Source of the DNA: an uncultured Tateyamaria sp.
GTDB taxonomy: Bacteria > Pseudomonadota > Alphaproteobacteria > Rhodobacterales > Rhodobacteraceae
Direction of reading: 5' to 3'
Length of the DNA stretch: 64,000 nt
Assembly: GCA_947501275.1 (NCBI GenBank)
Contig: CANMVD010000003.1
Location: 124,001 to 188,000, forward strand
The notes under the pieces are model-generated. The model was not told the origin of the DNA, did no database searches, and was given only the letters and a program-made list of their open reading frames with translations. The position numbers and the translations under genes were made by a program. Within the stretch, counting starts at the first letter, position 1. Every line of letters begins with the position of its first letter. Below are positions 27,116-36,229 of this stretch, piece after piece.

Positions 27116-27676
27116 TTGGAAGCCCAAGACCAAAAATCGATTGATATACCTTTGGGGGTCGTGATCCGCAGGGTGCCGGGCGTGACCCGCTGGGTATCGC
27201 ATGTCTGGAAGGCTGTTGCGGTCTTGCCTGGCGCGGGGTCTGCCGACTGGAAAGAGTTGCGGCGTGATGGCGATGCCGTGGAATTCCACGCCGCGACCCT
27301 TCCGCTTGAGTTGTTCCGCACCGATACCGAAGCCTACCTGCATGGCCTGTCTGCCAAGGTCCCGGCCATCTACGTGGTAATGCGCGAGGGCGCGGGCGCG
27401 CATCCGCTGGATGTCGTGCTGGTTACGGCATCACCTTACGAGGCGCAGGATTACGCAGACACGGGCGAGGAACTGGTCGAAAAAGTCCCTATGCCCGAGG
27501 GTCTGATCGCGTGGATCCGTGATTTTGTCGACCTGCACCACGAGGACGAAGTATTCATCAAGCGCCGCCGTGACAAAACACGTGTGGACCGGCGCGAGGA
27601 CGGCATCGGTGATGCCCGCATCCGTCAAGTGGCCGACGTCTACCGCGCACCCGGGTCCAAGGAAACGGTGCATTGA
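27116..27676 (+). CDS. DUF3305 domain protein, first gene of the formate dehydrogenase operon
   Basis: 186 residues, recognised by IPLGVVIRRVPGVTRWVSHVWKAVAV and EAYLHGLSAKVPAIYVVMRE. DUF3305 proteins occur almost only in this type of formate dehydrogenase cluster, with unknown function. The start must be the TTG at 27116, because an in-frame stop lies at 27101 and the conserved region begins only nine residues later. It overlaps the DUF3306 gene by four bases. Confidence 0.85.
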   Translation: MEAQDQKSIDIPLGVVIRRVPGVTRWVSHVWKAVAVLPGAGSADWKELRRDGDAVEFHAATLPLELFRTDTEAYLHGLSAKVPAIYVVMREGAGAHPLDVVLVTASPYEAQDYADTGEELVEKVPMPEGLIAWIRDFVDLHHEDEVFIKRRRDKTRVDRREDGIGDARIRQVADVYRAPGSKETVH

Positions 27677-28296
27677 GCGGGGGTGGTGATTTCTGGGCCC
27701 GGCGCCGCGCCGGTGTCGCCGCCGAAGCCGAGGCCGAAAAGGCTGCGGTGCAATCGCAGGCTCTGGCCGAAGAACACGCCGCCTATGATGACATGAGCGA
27801 CGCAGAGGTTCTGGCAGCGCTCGACCTGCCTGATCCTGACACGCTGGGCCAGGGCGATGACTTCACCGTCTTTATGGCCAAAGCAGTGCCAGACGCGATC
27901 CGCCGTCGTGCCCTGCGCACGCTGTGGCGCTCGAACCCGGTGCTGGCCAATGTGGATATGCTTGTCGATTACGGCGAGGATTTCACCGACGCTGCAACCG
28001 TCGTCGAGAATCTGCAAACCACCTATCAGGTTGGCAAGGGGATGCTGAAACACGTCGAGGAAATGGCCCGTCAGGCCGAAGAAAAAGCCGCGGCAGCTTC
28101 AAAGCAAGACGATGATCCCGACGACCAAGCACAAGACGTGGCCCAAAGCGAAATCGCGGCTGAAGAGCCCGAGCCAACGCCGGATCCGGTACCTTTGGAC
28201 ACCTATGCAGACGCGGAAATTCCCGTAGACCTTGACGATACCTACACCACCCATGCCCCGCGCCGCATGAAATTCAGAATTGAGGAAACCGCGTGA
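27673..28296 (+). CDS. DUF3306 domain protein
   Basis: 207-residue, very acidic cytosolic protein, identified by FWARRRAGVAAEAEAE and LRTLWRSNPVLANVDMLVDYGEDFTD, both typical of DUF3306. Residues about 120-180 are low-complexity Asp/Glu/Ala. Start is the TTG at 27673 overlapping the previous stop (TTGA); the next gene starts with GTG in the same overlapping way. Function unknown; probably maturation of the dehydrogenase. Confidence 0.85.
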   Translation: MSGGGDFWARRRAGVAAEAEAEKAAVQSQALAEEHAAYDDMSDAEVLAALDLPDPDTLGQGDDFTVFMAKAVPDAIRRRALRTLWRSNPVLANVDMLVDYGEDFTDAATVVENLQTTYQVGKGMLKHVEEMARQAEEKAAAASKQDDDPDDQAQDVAQSEIAAEEPEPTPDPVPLDTYADAEIPVDLDDTYTTHAPRRMKFRIEETA

Positions 28297-28898
28297 ACGT
28301 CGCCACCGATATCGCCATCGCGCCAGAAGATCGCCTGCGGGCAGATCTTTACAACTTTTTGGGGCTGATGCTGGCGGGGCCGCCGGACCAGTTGTTGCTG
28401 GACCAATGCGCAGGCTTGTCGGGGGATGACAGCGCCATGGGGCAAGCCATCGCGGGCCTTGCGCGTGTGGCCAAGGCGACCAAACCGGGCAAGGTCGAAA
28501 GCGAATTCAATGCCCTGTTCATCGGATTGGGGCGCGGAGAACTCCTGCCCTATGCCAGCTACTATCTGACAGGTTTCCTGAATGAAAAACCGCTGGCCAC
28601 GCTGCGCTCTGACATGGCCGTGCGGGCCATGACGCGTGCCCCCAACGTCTATGAACCCGAAGACAACATCGCCTCGCTGATGGAGATGATGGCGGGGATG
28701 ATCGTGGGGCGCTTTGGCACACCAGCCACGCTGGATGATCAAAAGACGTTTTTTAACAAGCACATCGCGCCGTGGGCGGGCCTGTTCTTTTCAGACCTCG
28801 AAGCGGCCAAGAATTCCATCCTTTATGCGTCCTTGGGCGCTGTGGGGCGCGAATTCATGGATATCGAACGCGAGGCATTTCGCATGACTGCGGCCTGA
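28293..28898 (+). CDS. TorD/DmsD-family chaperone for formate dehydrogenase
   Basis: 201 residues, all-helical. Such chaperones bind the Tat signal and apo-form of molybdo/tungsto-oxidoreductases until cofactor insertion. Family residues include the E-x-x-x-N-LF-like VESEFNALFIGLGRGELLPYASYYLTGFLNEKPLA and the later PDN-like EPEDNIASLMEMM. Start is the GTG at 28293 overlapping the DUF3306 stop. The genes that follow carry Tat signals, which fits. Confidence 0.88.
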   Translation: MNVATDIAIAPEDRLRADLYNFLGLMLAGPPDQLLLDQCAGLSGDDSAMGQAIAGLARVAKATKPGKVESEFNALFIGLGRGELLPYASYYLTGFLNEKPLATLRSDMAVRAMTRAPNVYEPEDNIASLMEMMAGMIVGRFGTPATLDDQKTFFNKHIAPWAGLFFSDLEAAKNSILYASLGAVGREFMDIEREAFRMTAA

Positions 28899-28954
28899 GG
28901 CTGCGGACACATTTGGCGGGGATGCCCGCCACAACAAGGGAGGGAGACATCCCC

Positions 28955-29143
28955 ATGACCAAGAAAGAAGAAGGCACCAATCGCCGCGACTTTCTCAAAC
29001 TGGCCGGAACCACCGCGCCGGTAGCTGCTGTGGCACTTGCCGCAGGCACAAACACGGCTGAGGCTCAGCCGGTCGATCTGACATCTGAGAAGATGCAAGA
29101 CACCGCGCACACGCGCGCCTACCTCGATAGCGCCCGTTTCTAG
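28955..29143 (+). CDS. FdhX-type small Tat-signal protein
   Basis: 62 residues with a twin-arginine motif NRRDFLKLAG at 9-18 and a hydrophobic stretch, then about 25 residues after the likely cleavage site. This is the short formate dehydrogenase region Tat-target protein found in such clusters; its role is unknown. AGGGAGGGAG lies just upstream. It precedes FdhA by 116 bases. Confidence 0.82.
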   Translation: MTKKEEGTNRRDFLKLAGTTAPVAAVALAAGTNTAEAQPVDLTSEKMQDTAHTRAYLDSARF

Positions 29144-29259
29144 GACGCTGTAGCTGACGACCCGCAGACGACTGGTTGCGTGACGCCCGACTGTCTGTGG
29201 TTTCAAAAAAACCAAGCAAGCAAGGGGATTTCCCCACGCACGCAAGGGAGGAACGACAC

Positions 29260-32154
29260 ATGCTGAAGAAAAAAACCAACGGGGTTGCGCGACGCCCCCA
29301 GCGGACCGGCATACTATCAGACATCGCTGAAAAATCCGTAGACCGCCGTGCATTCCTGCGCGGATCAGGGCTGGCCATTGGTGGTCTTGCCGCGATTTCC
29401 GCAACAGGCGGCACGGTGACGCAAGCCAACGCGGCCACCGCCGCGAGCGGCGCGGTTGATCTGGTCAAATCCGTCTGCACCCACTGCTCGGTCGGATGTA
29501 CCGTAGTGGCCGAGGTCAGCAACGGCGTCTGGACGGGGCAGGAACCCGGATGGGACAGCCCCTTCAACCTTGGTGCCCACTGCGCCAAAGGGGCCGCCGT
29601 GCGCGAGCACGCCCATGGCGAACGCCGCCTGAAGTACCCTATGAAAAAAGAGGGTGGAGAATGGAAACGCATCAGCTGGGAACAGGCGATCGACGAGATC
29701 GGCGACGGCATGATGAATATCCGCGAAGAAAGCGGTCCGGATTCGGTCTACTGGCTGGGCTCTGCCAAACATAACAACGAACAGGCCTACCTGTTCCGCA
29801 AGTTCGCCGCCTACTGGGGCACGAACAACGTCGATCACCAGGCGCGGATCTGTCACTCGACCACTGTTGCGGGTGTGGCCAACACATGGGGCTACGGCGC
29901 CATGACAAACAGCTACAACGACATCCACAACTCCAAAGCGATCTTTATCATCGGTGGCAACCCCGCCGAGGCGCACCCTGTTTCGCTGCTGCACCTGCTG
30001 CGCGCCAAGGAACAGAACAATGCGCCTGTGATCGTGTGTGATCCACGTTTCACCCGCACGGCGGCCCATGCTGATGAGTATGTGCGCTTCCGTCCTGGTA
30101 CGGACGTCGCACTGGTCTGGGGTATCCTGTGGCACATCTTCGACAACGGGTGGGAAGACAAGGAGTTCATCCGCACCCGTGTCTGGGGCATGGACCAGAT
30201 TCAGGAAGAAGTCGCCCGCTGGACTCCCGAAGAGGTTGAGCGCGTCACCGGCGCCCCCGGATCGCAGCTCAAGCGCGTGGCCCGCACGATGGCCAACAAC
30301 CGTCCCGGCACCGTGATCTGGTGCATGGGCGGCACACAGCACACCAACGGCAACAACAACACGCGTGCCTACTGCGTGCTCCAACTGGCGCTTGGCAACA
30401 TGGGCACATCCGGCGGCGGGACAAATATCTTCCGCGGCCACGACAACGTGCAGGGGGCCACAGACCTTGGCGTTCTGTCCCACACCCTGCCCGGCTATTA
30501 CGGCCTGTCGGCAGGATCATGGGCACACTGGGCCCGTGTCTGGGGTGAAGACGATGACTGGCTCAAGGGCCAGTTCGCCATGACCAAGGATGCGGATGGC
30601 AAGGACAAGTCGCTCCAGCAACTCACGGGCATCCCAGTGTCACGCTGGATCGACGGCGTGCTCGAAGATCCTGAGAACATGGACAACCCCAACAAGGTGC
30701 GTGCCATGGTGCTCTGGGGACACGCGCCAAACTCGCAAACCCGGATGAAAGAGATGAAAACCGCGATGGAGCAGCTGGATATGCTGGTCGTCGTTGACCC
30801 CTATCCAACCGTGTCTGCTGTCATGCACGACCGTACGGATGGCGTCTATCTTCTACCGGCCTGTACCCAGTTTGAAACGCGCGGCTCCGTAACGGCCTCC
30901 AACCGGTCATTCCAATGGCGTGACAAGGTGGTCGATCCGCTGTTCGAATCGCTGCCGGACGAGGTCATCATGGCCAAGTTCGCCAACAAGTTCGGCTGGG
31001 CCGACCGCTTCTTCCGCAATATCGAAATGGAAGATGCCGAAACGCCTGTGGTCGAAAGCGTGACGCGCGAGTTCAACCGCGGCATGTGGACGATCGGCTA
31101 TACCGGGCAGGACCCAGACCGCATCAAGATGCACATGGCCAACCAGCACACGTTCGACAGAACCACGCTGCAAGCCATTGGGGGGCCCGCAGATGGCGAC
31201 TATTACGGTCTGCCATGGCCGTCGTGGGGCACAGCCGACATGAAGCACCCCGGCACTCCCAACCTCTATGACATGTCCAAACGTGTCTCCGAGGGCGGGC
31301 TGACGTTCCGGGCACGCTTTGGCGTGGAGCGGGACGGCGACAACCTGCTGGCCGAAGGGGTGTACTCGCTGGATTCAGATATTCAGGACGGATACCCCGA
31401 ATTCACCATGCAGATGCTGATGGATCTGGGATGGGACAGCGAGTTGACGGACGAAGAGCGCGCCGTCATCGACGGCATTGCCGGGCCAAATACCAACTGG
31501 AAAACCGACCTGTCGGGCGGCATCCAGCGGGTAGCCATCGCGCATGAATGTGCGCCCTTCGGCAACGCCAAGGCGCGCGCCGTGGTCTGGACCTTCCCCG
31601 ATCCGGTGCCAGTCCACCGCGAGCCGCTCTATACCAACCGCCGCGATCTGGTTGAGGATTACCCAACATATGAGGACCGCAAGTTCTATCGCTTGCCGAC
31701 CATGTATGCCTCGATCCAGAAGAACGACTTTTCCAAGGATTACCCGATGATCCTGACGTCAGGTCGTCTCGTCGAGTACGAAGGTGGTGGTGACGAATCC
31801 CGTTCGAACCCATGGCTGGCTGAACTTCAGCAGGACATGTTCGTCGAGATCAACACGCGCGACGCCAACAACCTTGGTATCCGCGATGGCACCCAAGTGT
31901 GGGTTGAGGGCCCGGAAGGCGCCAAGGTCAAAGTGATGGCCATGGTGACCGAGCGGGTCGGTGAAGGGGTGGCATTCATGCCGTTCCACTTTGGCGGCCA
32001 CATGGAAGGTGTGGACCTGAGGGACAAATATCCCGACGGTGCAGACCCCTATGTACTGGGTGAAAGTACCAACACCGCCCAGACCTACGGCTATGATTCA
32101 GTGACCCAGATGCAAGAGACCAAAGCCACTCTCTGCAAAATCTGGACAGCGTAA
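29260..32154 (+). CDS. fdhA: Formate dehydrogenase catalytic subunit, cysteine form, Tat-exported
   Basis: 964-residue member of the molybdopterin oxidoreductase family. A twin-arginine signal (DRRAFLRGS, about residues 27-36) shows export to the periplasm. The [4Fe-4S] cysteines are C73, C76, C80 and C108. The metal ligand is C198 in RICHSTTVAG, where selenocysteine is found in FDH-N, followed by the FDH-typical His. It should oxidise formate to CO2, with Mo or W bound by two pterins. AGGGAGGA precedes ATG 29260; the open frame begins earlier but without a site. The downstream tup genes suggest tungsten. Confidence 0.93.
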   Translation: MLKKKTNGVARRPQRTGILSDIAEKSVDRRAFLRGSGLAIGGLAAISATGGTVTQANAATAASGAVDLVKSVCTHCSVGCTVVAEVSNGVWTGQEPGWDSPFNLGAHCAKGAAVREHAHGERRLKYPMKKEGGEWKRISWEQAIDEIGDGMMNIREESGPDSVYWLGSAKHNNEQAYLFRKFAAYWGTNNVDHQARICHSTTVAGVANTWGYGAMTNSYNDIHNSKAIFIIGGNPAEAHPVSLLHLLRAKEQNNAPVIVCDPRFTRTAAHADEYVRFRPGTDVALVWGILWHIFDNGWEDKEFIRTRVWGMDQIQEEVARWTPEEVERVTGAPGSQLKRVARTMANNRPGTVIWCMGGTQHTNGNNNTRAYCVLQLALGNMGTSGGGTNIFRGHDNVQGATDLGVLSHTLPGYYGLSAGSWAHWARVWGEDDDWLKGQFAMTKDADGKDKSLQQLTGIPVSRWIDGVLEDPENMDNPNKVRAMVLWGHAPNSQTRMKEMKTAMEQLDMLVVVDPYPTVSAVMHDRTDGVYLLPACTQFETRGSVTASNRSFQWRDKVVDPLFESLPDEVIMAKFANKFGWADRFFRNIEMEDAETPVVESVTREFNRGMWTIGYTGQDPDRIKMHMANQHTFDRTTLQAIGGPADGDYYGLPWPSWGTADMKHPGTPNLYDMSKRVSEGGLTFRARFGVERDGDNLLAEGVYSLDSDIQDGYPEFTMQMLMDLGWDSELTDEERAVIDGIAGPNTNWKTDLSGGIQRVAIAHECAPFGNAKARAVVWTFPDPVPVHREPLYTNRRDLVEDYPTYEDRKFYRLPTMYASIQKNDFSKDYPMILTSGRLVEYEGGGDESRSNPWLAELQQDMFVEINTRDANNLGIRDGTQVWVEGPEGAKVKVMAMVTERVGEGVAFMPFHFGGHMEGVDLRDKYPDGADPYVLGESTNTAQTYGYDSVTQMQETKATLCKIWTA

Positions 32155-32167
32155 GGAGGAAAGACAC

Positions 32168-32761
32168 ATGGCAAGAGCAAAGTTTCTCGTCGACGCCGAA
32201 CGCTGCATTGAATGCAACGCCTGCGTCACAGCCTGTAAGAACGAACACGAGGTGCCATGGGGCATCAACCGCCGCAAGGTGGTGACCATCAATGATGGGA
32301 GCCCCGGCGAACGGTCGATCTCTGTGGCGTGTATGCACTGCTCAGATGCACCTTGTATGGCGGTCTGCCCCGTAGACTGCTTTTACCAGAACGAGGAAGG
32401 TGTGGTGCTCCACTCCAAAGACCTCTGCATCGGCTGTGGTTACTGTTTCTACGCGTGCCCCTTTGGTGCGCCGCAGTTCCCGCAGGCAGGCAACTTCGGA
32501 TCGCGCGGCAAGATGGACAAATGTACCTTCTGCGCCGGTGGCCCCGAGGAAACGCACTCCACCGCCGAGTTCGCCAAATACGGGCGCAACCGCATCGCGG
32601 AAGGCAAGCTGCCCATCTGCGCGGAAATGTGCGCAACCAAGGCTCTGCTTGCCGGTGACGGCGACGTGGTGTCGGGCATCTACCGCGAGCGCGTCGTCGC
32701 CCGCGGCTTCGGCTCCGGCGCCTGGGGTTGGGGATCAGCCTACGGTCAGCGCGACGGCTAA
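32168..32761 (+). CDS. fdhB: Formate dehydrogenase iron-sulfur subunit
   Basis: 197 residues with four ferredoxin-type cysteine clusters: CIECNACVTACKNEHEVPWG, CMHCSDAPCMAVCPVDC, CIGCGYCFYACPFG and the later CTFC with CAEMCATKAL. This is the electron-wire subunit between FdhA and the membrane cytochrome. There is no signal peptide, so it is probably co-exported with FdhA. AAGGAGGA at 32154-32161 is a strong ribosome site. A terminator-like hairpin follows it. Confidence 0.93.
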   Translation: MARAKFLVDAERCIECNACVTACKNEHEVPWGINRRKVVTINDGSPGERSISVACMHCSDAPCMAVCPVDCFYQNEEGVVLHSKDLCIGCGYCFYACPFGAPQFPQAGNFGSRGKMDKCTFCAGGPEETHSTAEFAKYGRNRIAEGKLPICAEMCATKALLAGDGDVVSGIYRERVVARGFGSGAWGWGSAYGQRDG

Positions 32762-32787
32762 GCCGCCCTGACTTTGAGAAAAAATCA

Positions 32788-32816
32788 GGGCGGCCCCGAC
32801 GCGGGCCGCCCTTTTT
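32788..32816 (+). terminator. Strong intrinsic terminator between fdhB and fdhC
   Basis: GGGCGGCCC and GGGCCGCCC form nine perfect pairs with a six-base loop, followed by five T. It sits 27 bases after the fdhB stop and 28 bases before fdhC. Read-through would set the ratio of soluble to membrane subunits. Confidence 0.75.
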
Positions 32817-32843
32817 CGCAGACATGAAACAAGAGGATATCCG

Positions 32844-34043
32844 ATGTTTCGCCTTGCCCTTGCACTGCTGCTGTCCCTGACTTTTGCAACGATGTCCCCC
32901 GCGCAAGAGGCCGCACCCGCGCCGGATCGCTCGGCCACAGGCGGCGCACAAACGCTCGAAGACATCATGGCCCGCCAGCGCGGCGAAGAGGTCGACAACA
33001 GCTTTCGCTCAAACGCGCTCGGGGATCCCGACAGCGCGGCTGGCATGGCCAATCAGCTAGGCACACTCGGCGGATCGTCTGACCCGGAACTCTGGCGCGC
33101 CCTGCGCTTTGGGGAGGCCAACGTCACCTCCACTTCTCGCGGGCCTGCGGCCACCACCCTGATCCAGGACGGTGGTATGCGCTGGTTGCTGTTCCGCCAA
33201 GGGCCTCTGGCGACCTATGGCAGCTACCTCTTGGGCGGCACCCTTGTCCTGCTAGCGTTGTTCTACCTGATCCGCGGGCGGATCCGCATTGACGGTGAAA
33301 AGACGGGTCGCAGGATCGAACGGTTCAAGGCCATCGAACGCTTTGGCCACTGGATGCTGGCCGGATCGTTTATCCTGCTCGGGATCACCGGGCTGATATC
33401 ACTGTTCGGGCGCAAGGTGCTGATCCCGGCCTTTGGGCATGATGCATTTTCGACCGTCGCTTTGGCTTCGAAATGGGTGCACAACAACGTCTCATGGGCT
33501 TTCATGATCGCGCTGGTGATGATCTTTGTGATGTGGGTGATCCACAACTTGCCGGATCGCACCGACATCAACTGGCTGCTCAAAGGTGGGGGGATCTTCT
33601 CAAAAGGGCATCCACCAGCCAAGAAATTCAATGCCGGGCAAAAGCTCATTTTCTGGTCAGTGATCGTACTGGGCACCTCGATCTCCGTGTCTGGGCTGTC
33701 GCTGTTGTTCCCGTTCGAGATCAACATGTTCGCCGCCACCTTCGACAAGCTCAACAGCTTTGGAATTTCGGCGGCACTGGGTCTGGGGGAATTGCCGACC
33801 ACGCTTGCCCCGCATGAGGAAATGCAACTGGCCCAGCTATGGCACGCCATCGTCAGCTTTGTGCTGATGGCCATCATTTTCGCGCATATCTACATCGGCT
33901 CAGTCGGGATGGAAGGCGCGTATGACGCCATGGGCTCGGGCGAGGTCGAAGAACAGTGGGCGCGCGAACACCACTCGCTGTGGGTGGACGAGGTTAAGGC
34001 AAAAGAGGCGGCAGCCCCCGAGAGTGCCACCCCCGCCGAGTAA
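32844..34043 (+). CDS. fdhC: Formate dehydrogenase cytochrome b subunit (gamma)
   Basis: 399 residues. Residues 1-21 are a signal peptide, then a periplasmic linker to about 120, and five membrane segments (TYGSYLLGGTLVLLALFYLI; the ERFGHWMLAG helix; VSWAFMIALVMIFVMWVI; the LIFWSVIVLG helix; IVSFVLMAIIFAHIYIG). Conserved histidines in the RFGHW and LWHA/AHIY helices should bind b hemes that pass electrons to quinone. A family-typical tail EGAYDAMGSGEVEEQWAREHH closes the protein. AAGAGGA lies before ATG 32844. Confidence 0.92.
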   Translation: MFRLALALLLSLTFATMSPAQEAAPAPDRSATGGAQTLEDIMARQRGEEVDNSFRSNALGDPDSAAGMANQLGTLGGSSDPELWRALRFGEANVTSTSRGPAATTLIQDGGMRWLLFRQGPLATYGSYLLGGTLVLLALFYLIRGRIRIDGEKTGRRIERFKAIERFGHWMLAGSFILLGITGLISLFGRKVLIPAFGHDAFSTVALASKWVHNNVSWAFMIALVMIFVMWVIHNLPDRTDINWLLKGGGIFSKGHPPAKKFNAGQKLIFWSVIVLGTSISVSGLSLLFPFEINMFAATFDKLNSFGISAALGLGELPTTLAPHEEMQLAQLWHAIVSFVLMAIIFAHIYIGSVGMEGAYDAMGSGEVEEQWAREHHSLWVDEVKAKEAAAPESATPAE

Positions 34044-35363
34044 ATGCTGCGCGCGCTGGCCATATCCTGTTTGCTGGCAAGCCCCTTGGCGGCGCAGGAG
34101 TTCTTTACGCTCAAAGGGCACGGTGGGCCGATCATGGACATTGCCGTGTCCGACAACGGCACCATCGCCACAGCCAGCTTTGACAACGCGGTGGGGCTGT
34201 GGGACGGCTCCACCCCCACCTGGCTCGACGGTCACGAGGCCGCTGTCATCGCGGTCAACTTTTGGAGCGACACATTCGCTGTGTCGGGGGGGGACGACTT
34301 TTCCGTGCGCTTGTGGATCGACGGGCAAAAAACATCGCGCATATTGGGGCAACACGCGGCCAAGGTCACCGACCTTGCCATGTGGCGCGACAAGGAACTT
34401 GTCGTCAGCGCCAGTTGGGACGGCACCCTGGGATTGTGGCCCCTGTCGCGAGACTGGAACAAAGTTTTGTACCCGCCGCTCGGCCAGAACGGCACGCAAT
34501 TGCGCGGGCACAAACTTGGGGTGAATGCCGTCGCTTTCGGGCCTGATGGTGCGCTTTATTCCGCGTCCAGTGACGGCACCATCCGGCAGTGGGACATCGA
34601 CACCGGCAACAGCCGCGCCATCGTCAAGAACGGCTTTGCGGTGAACAAGCTGGTGGTGGATCCTGAAGGTGCATGGCTGGCCTACGGAGCTGTGGATGGC
34701 GTGACCCGGATCATTGATCTGAAGACGGAAACGCAACTACGTGATCTCAGCCTGCAGCGGCGCCCGATCCTTGCCATGGACTTTGATCCCGTGGGCAAGC
34801 AACTCGCGGTCGGGGACGGCGAGGGCTATATCATGGTCGTGGACACGCAAACCTGGCGGATCACGCGAGATTTTCGCGCCACCCAAAGTGGACCCGTCTG
34901 GGCATTGGCATTTTCACCGGATGGGCAAAACCTGCACGCGGGCGGGATTGAGGACATCATGTACTCATGGCCCGTGGCCACTATGGATGAACATGAAGGC
35001 ATGACAGGAACCACCCGCAGCTTTCTGGAAAACCCCGATACGCTGCCCAATGGCGAACGGCAGTTCAAACGCAAATGTTCTATCTGTCACACCCTCACTC
35101 AAGGCAGCGCTCGCAAGGCGGGGCCAAGCCTTTATGGCCTGTTCGGGCGAAAAGCGGGAACTGTTGGCGATTATACCTATTCCCAAACACTCAATGGCTC
35201 CGAAATCATCTGGTCAGCGGAAACGATCAATGCTTTGTTCGACATCGGGCCAGATCATTACATACCGGGTTCCAAAATGCCGATGCAACGCATCGTCAAA
35301 CAGGGCGACCGGGACGATCTGATCGACTTTTTGCGCAAGGCGACCACAGCCGGGGAGAACTGA
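34044..35363 (+). CDS. WD40-repeat protein fused to a C-terminal c-type cytochrome
   Basis: 439 residues. A signal peptide (about 1-18, ending AAQE) is followed by a seven-bladed propeller-like set of WD40 repeats (about 19-320; GHGGPIMDIAVSDNG, HKLGVNAVAFGPDG, SGPVWALAFSPDG). A class I cytochrome c domain (about 335-435) has heme site CSICH at 345-349, GPSLYGLFGRKAG and the axial Met at M412 or M414 in SKMPMQR. It starts directly at the fdhC stop, so it is co-translated with the dehydrogenase. A periplasmic electron carrier docked by the propeller is a reasonable inference. Confidence 0.9.
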   Translation: MLRALAISCLLASPLAAQEFFTLKGHGGPIMDIAVSDNGTIATASFDNAVGLWDGSTPTWLDGHEAAVIAVNFWSDTFAVSGGDDFSVRLWIDGQKTSRILGQHAAKVTDLAMWRDKELVVSASWDGTLGLWPLSRDWNKVLYPPLGQNGTQLRGHKLGVNAVAFGPDGALYSASSDGTIRQWDIDTGNSRAIVKNGFAVNKLVVDPEGAWLAYGAVDGVTRIIDLKTETQLRDLSLQRRPILAMDFDPVGKQLAVGDGEGYIMVVDTQTWRITRDFRATQSGPVWALAFSPDGQNLHAGGIEDIMYSWPVATMDEHEGMTGTTRSFLENPDTLPNGERQFKRKCSICHTLTQGSARKAGPSLYGLFGRKAGTVGDYTYSQTLNGSEIIWSAETINALFDIGPDHYIPGSKMPMQRIVKQGDRDDLIDFLRKATTAGEN

Positions 35364-35364
35364 A

Positions 35365-35493
35365 ATGAAAGTGATGCTCATCGCGTTTGCAGCCATCGCA
35401 GTGATTGCTTTCGGGGCGAACTACATCCTTGGGCAGGCAGGCTTCTCCAGCCAGGATCAGGCCGCCGCCCCGTCCGTGCGCCTCGACGACTGA
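35365..35493 (+). CDS. 42-residue single-pass membrane protein
   Basis: Short frame starting one base after the stop of the WD40-cytochrome gene. The product has one hydrophobic segment (MLIAFAAIAVIAFGANYIL) and a short polar tail ending in VRLDD. The ribosome site GGGGAGAAC lies in the end of the preceding gene. It is sandwiched between the dehydrogenase and tungstate-uptake genes with no gap, which supports it being translated. Function unknown; a small accessory subunit is one possibility. Confidence 0.65.
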   Translation: MKVMLIAFAAIAVIAFGANYILGQAGFSSQDQAAAPSVRLDD

Positions 35494-35524
35494 TTCATCG
35501 CGTGCAAGGCCGAGCGACCAAGAC

Positions 35525-36229
35525 ATGAATGAAATCTGGGCCGGTATAGCGGCAGCATTCCGGCTGATTGTGACACTTGATGCGGATCTGGTGGATATCA
35601 CGCTGCGCTCCCTGCAAGTGAGCCTCTCTGCCCTTGTGATCGCGTCGGTCATTGCGCTGCCATTCGGCACGTGGCTGGCGATCCGACGGTTTCGCTTTCG
35701 CCGCCTGACCATTGCAACGCTGAACGCGCTGATGGGGCTGCCCCCGGTGGTGGTTGGACTGATTGTTTACTTGCTGTTGTCGCGCTCAGGGCCTTTTGGG
35801 GTACTTGGTCTGCTCTTTACGCCAACGGCCATGATCATCGCGCAAGTGATCATCATCACACCCCTGATCGCATCCATCACGCATCAGGCAATGCGCGAAC
35901 TCTGGGCCGAATACCATGACCTGCTGATTTCACTGAACACCACCAAAGGCCAACGGATCATGACGCTGATCCGGGACGGCAGGCGAACACTGCTGACGGC
36001 CGCGCTGGCGGGCTTTGGGCGCGCCATTGGCGAAGTCGGTGCGATTATGATTGTGGGGGGCAACATCGACAATGCCACCCGTGTCCTGACCACCGCCATC
36101 GCGCTTGAAACCGGGAAAGGCGACTTTGCCCTCGCACTTGGCCTCGGCTTCGTGCTGATCGCGCTGGCCCTTCTGGTCAATTTCGCGATCCACGCCCTGT
36201 CGCGTACAGAACGGGAAGGGCGGTGGTGA
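35525..36229 (+). CDS. tupB: Tungstate ABC transporter permease
   Basis: 234-residue inner-membrane permease with five membrane helices and the cytoplasmic EAA-type loop (AEYHDLLISLNTTKGQRIMTLIRDG). This domain layout and GFGRAIGEVGAIMIVGGNI are typical of TupB/WtpB tungstate permeases, related to ModB. It overlaps the ATPase gene by one base and starts 32 bases after the 42-residue gene, so it belongs to the formate dehydrogenase operon. Confidence 0.9.
   Translation: MNEIWAGIAAAFRLIVTLDADLVDITLRSLQVSLSALVIASVIALPFGTWLAIRRFRFRRLTIATLNALMGLPPVVVGLIVYLLLSRSGPFGVLGLLFTPTAMIIAQVIIITPLIASITHQAMRELWAEYHDLLISLNTTKGQRIMTLIRDGRRTLLTAALAGFGRAIGEVGAIMIVGGNIDNATRVLTTAIALETGKGDFALALGLGFVLIALALLVNFAIHALSRTEREGRW

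Noticed and set aside
29851-29853. Selenocysteine codon in formate dehydrogenase
   Set aside because: The metal-ligand position is TGT (Cys198), not TGA, and no in-frame TGA or SECIS-like hairpin is needed.
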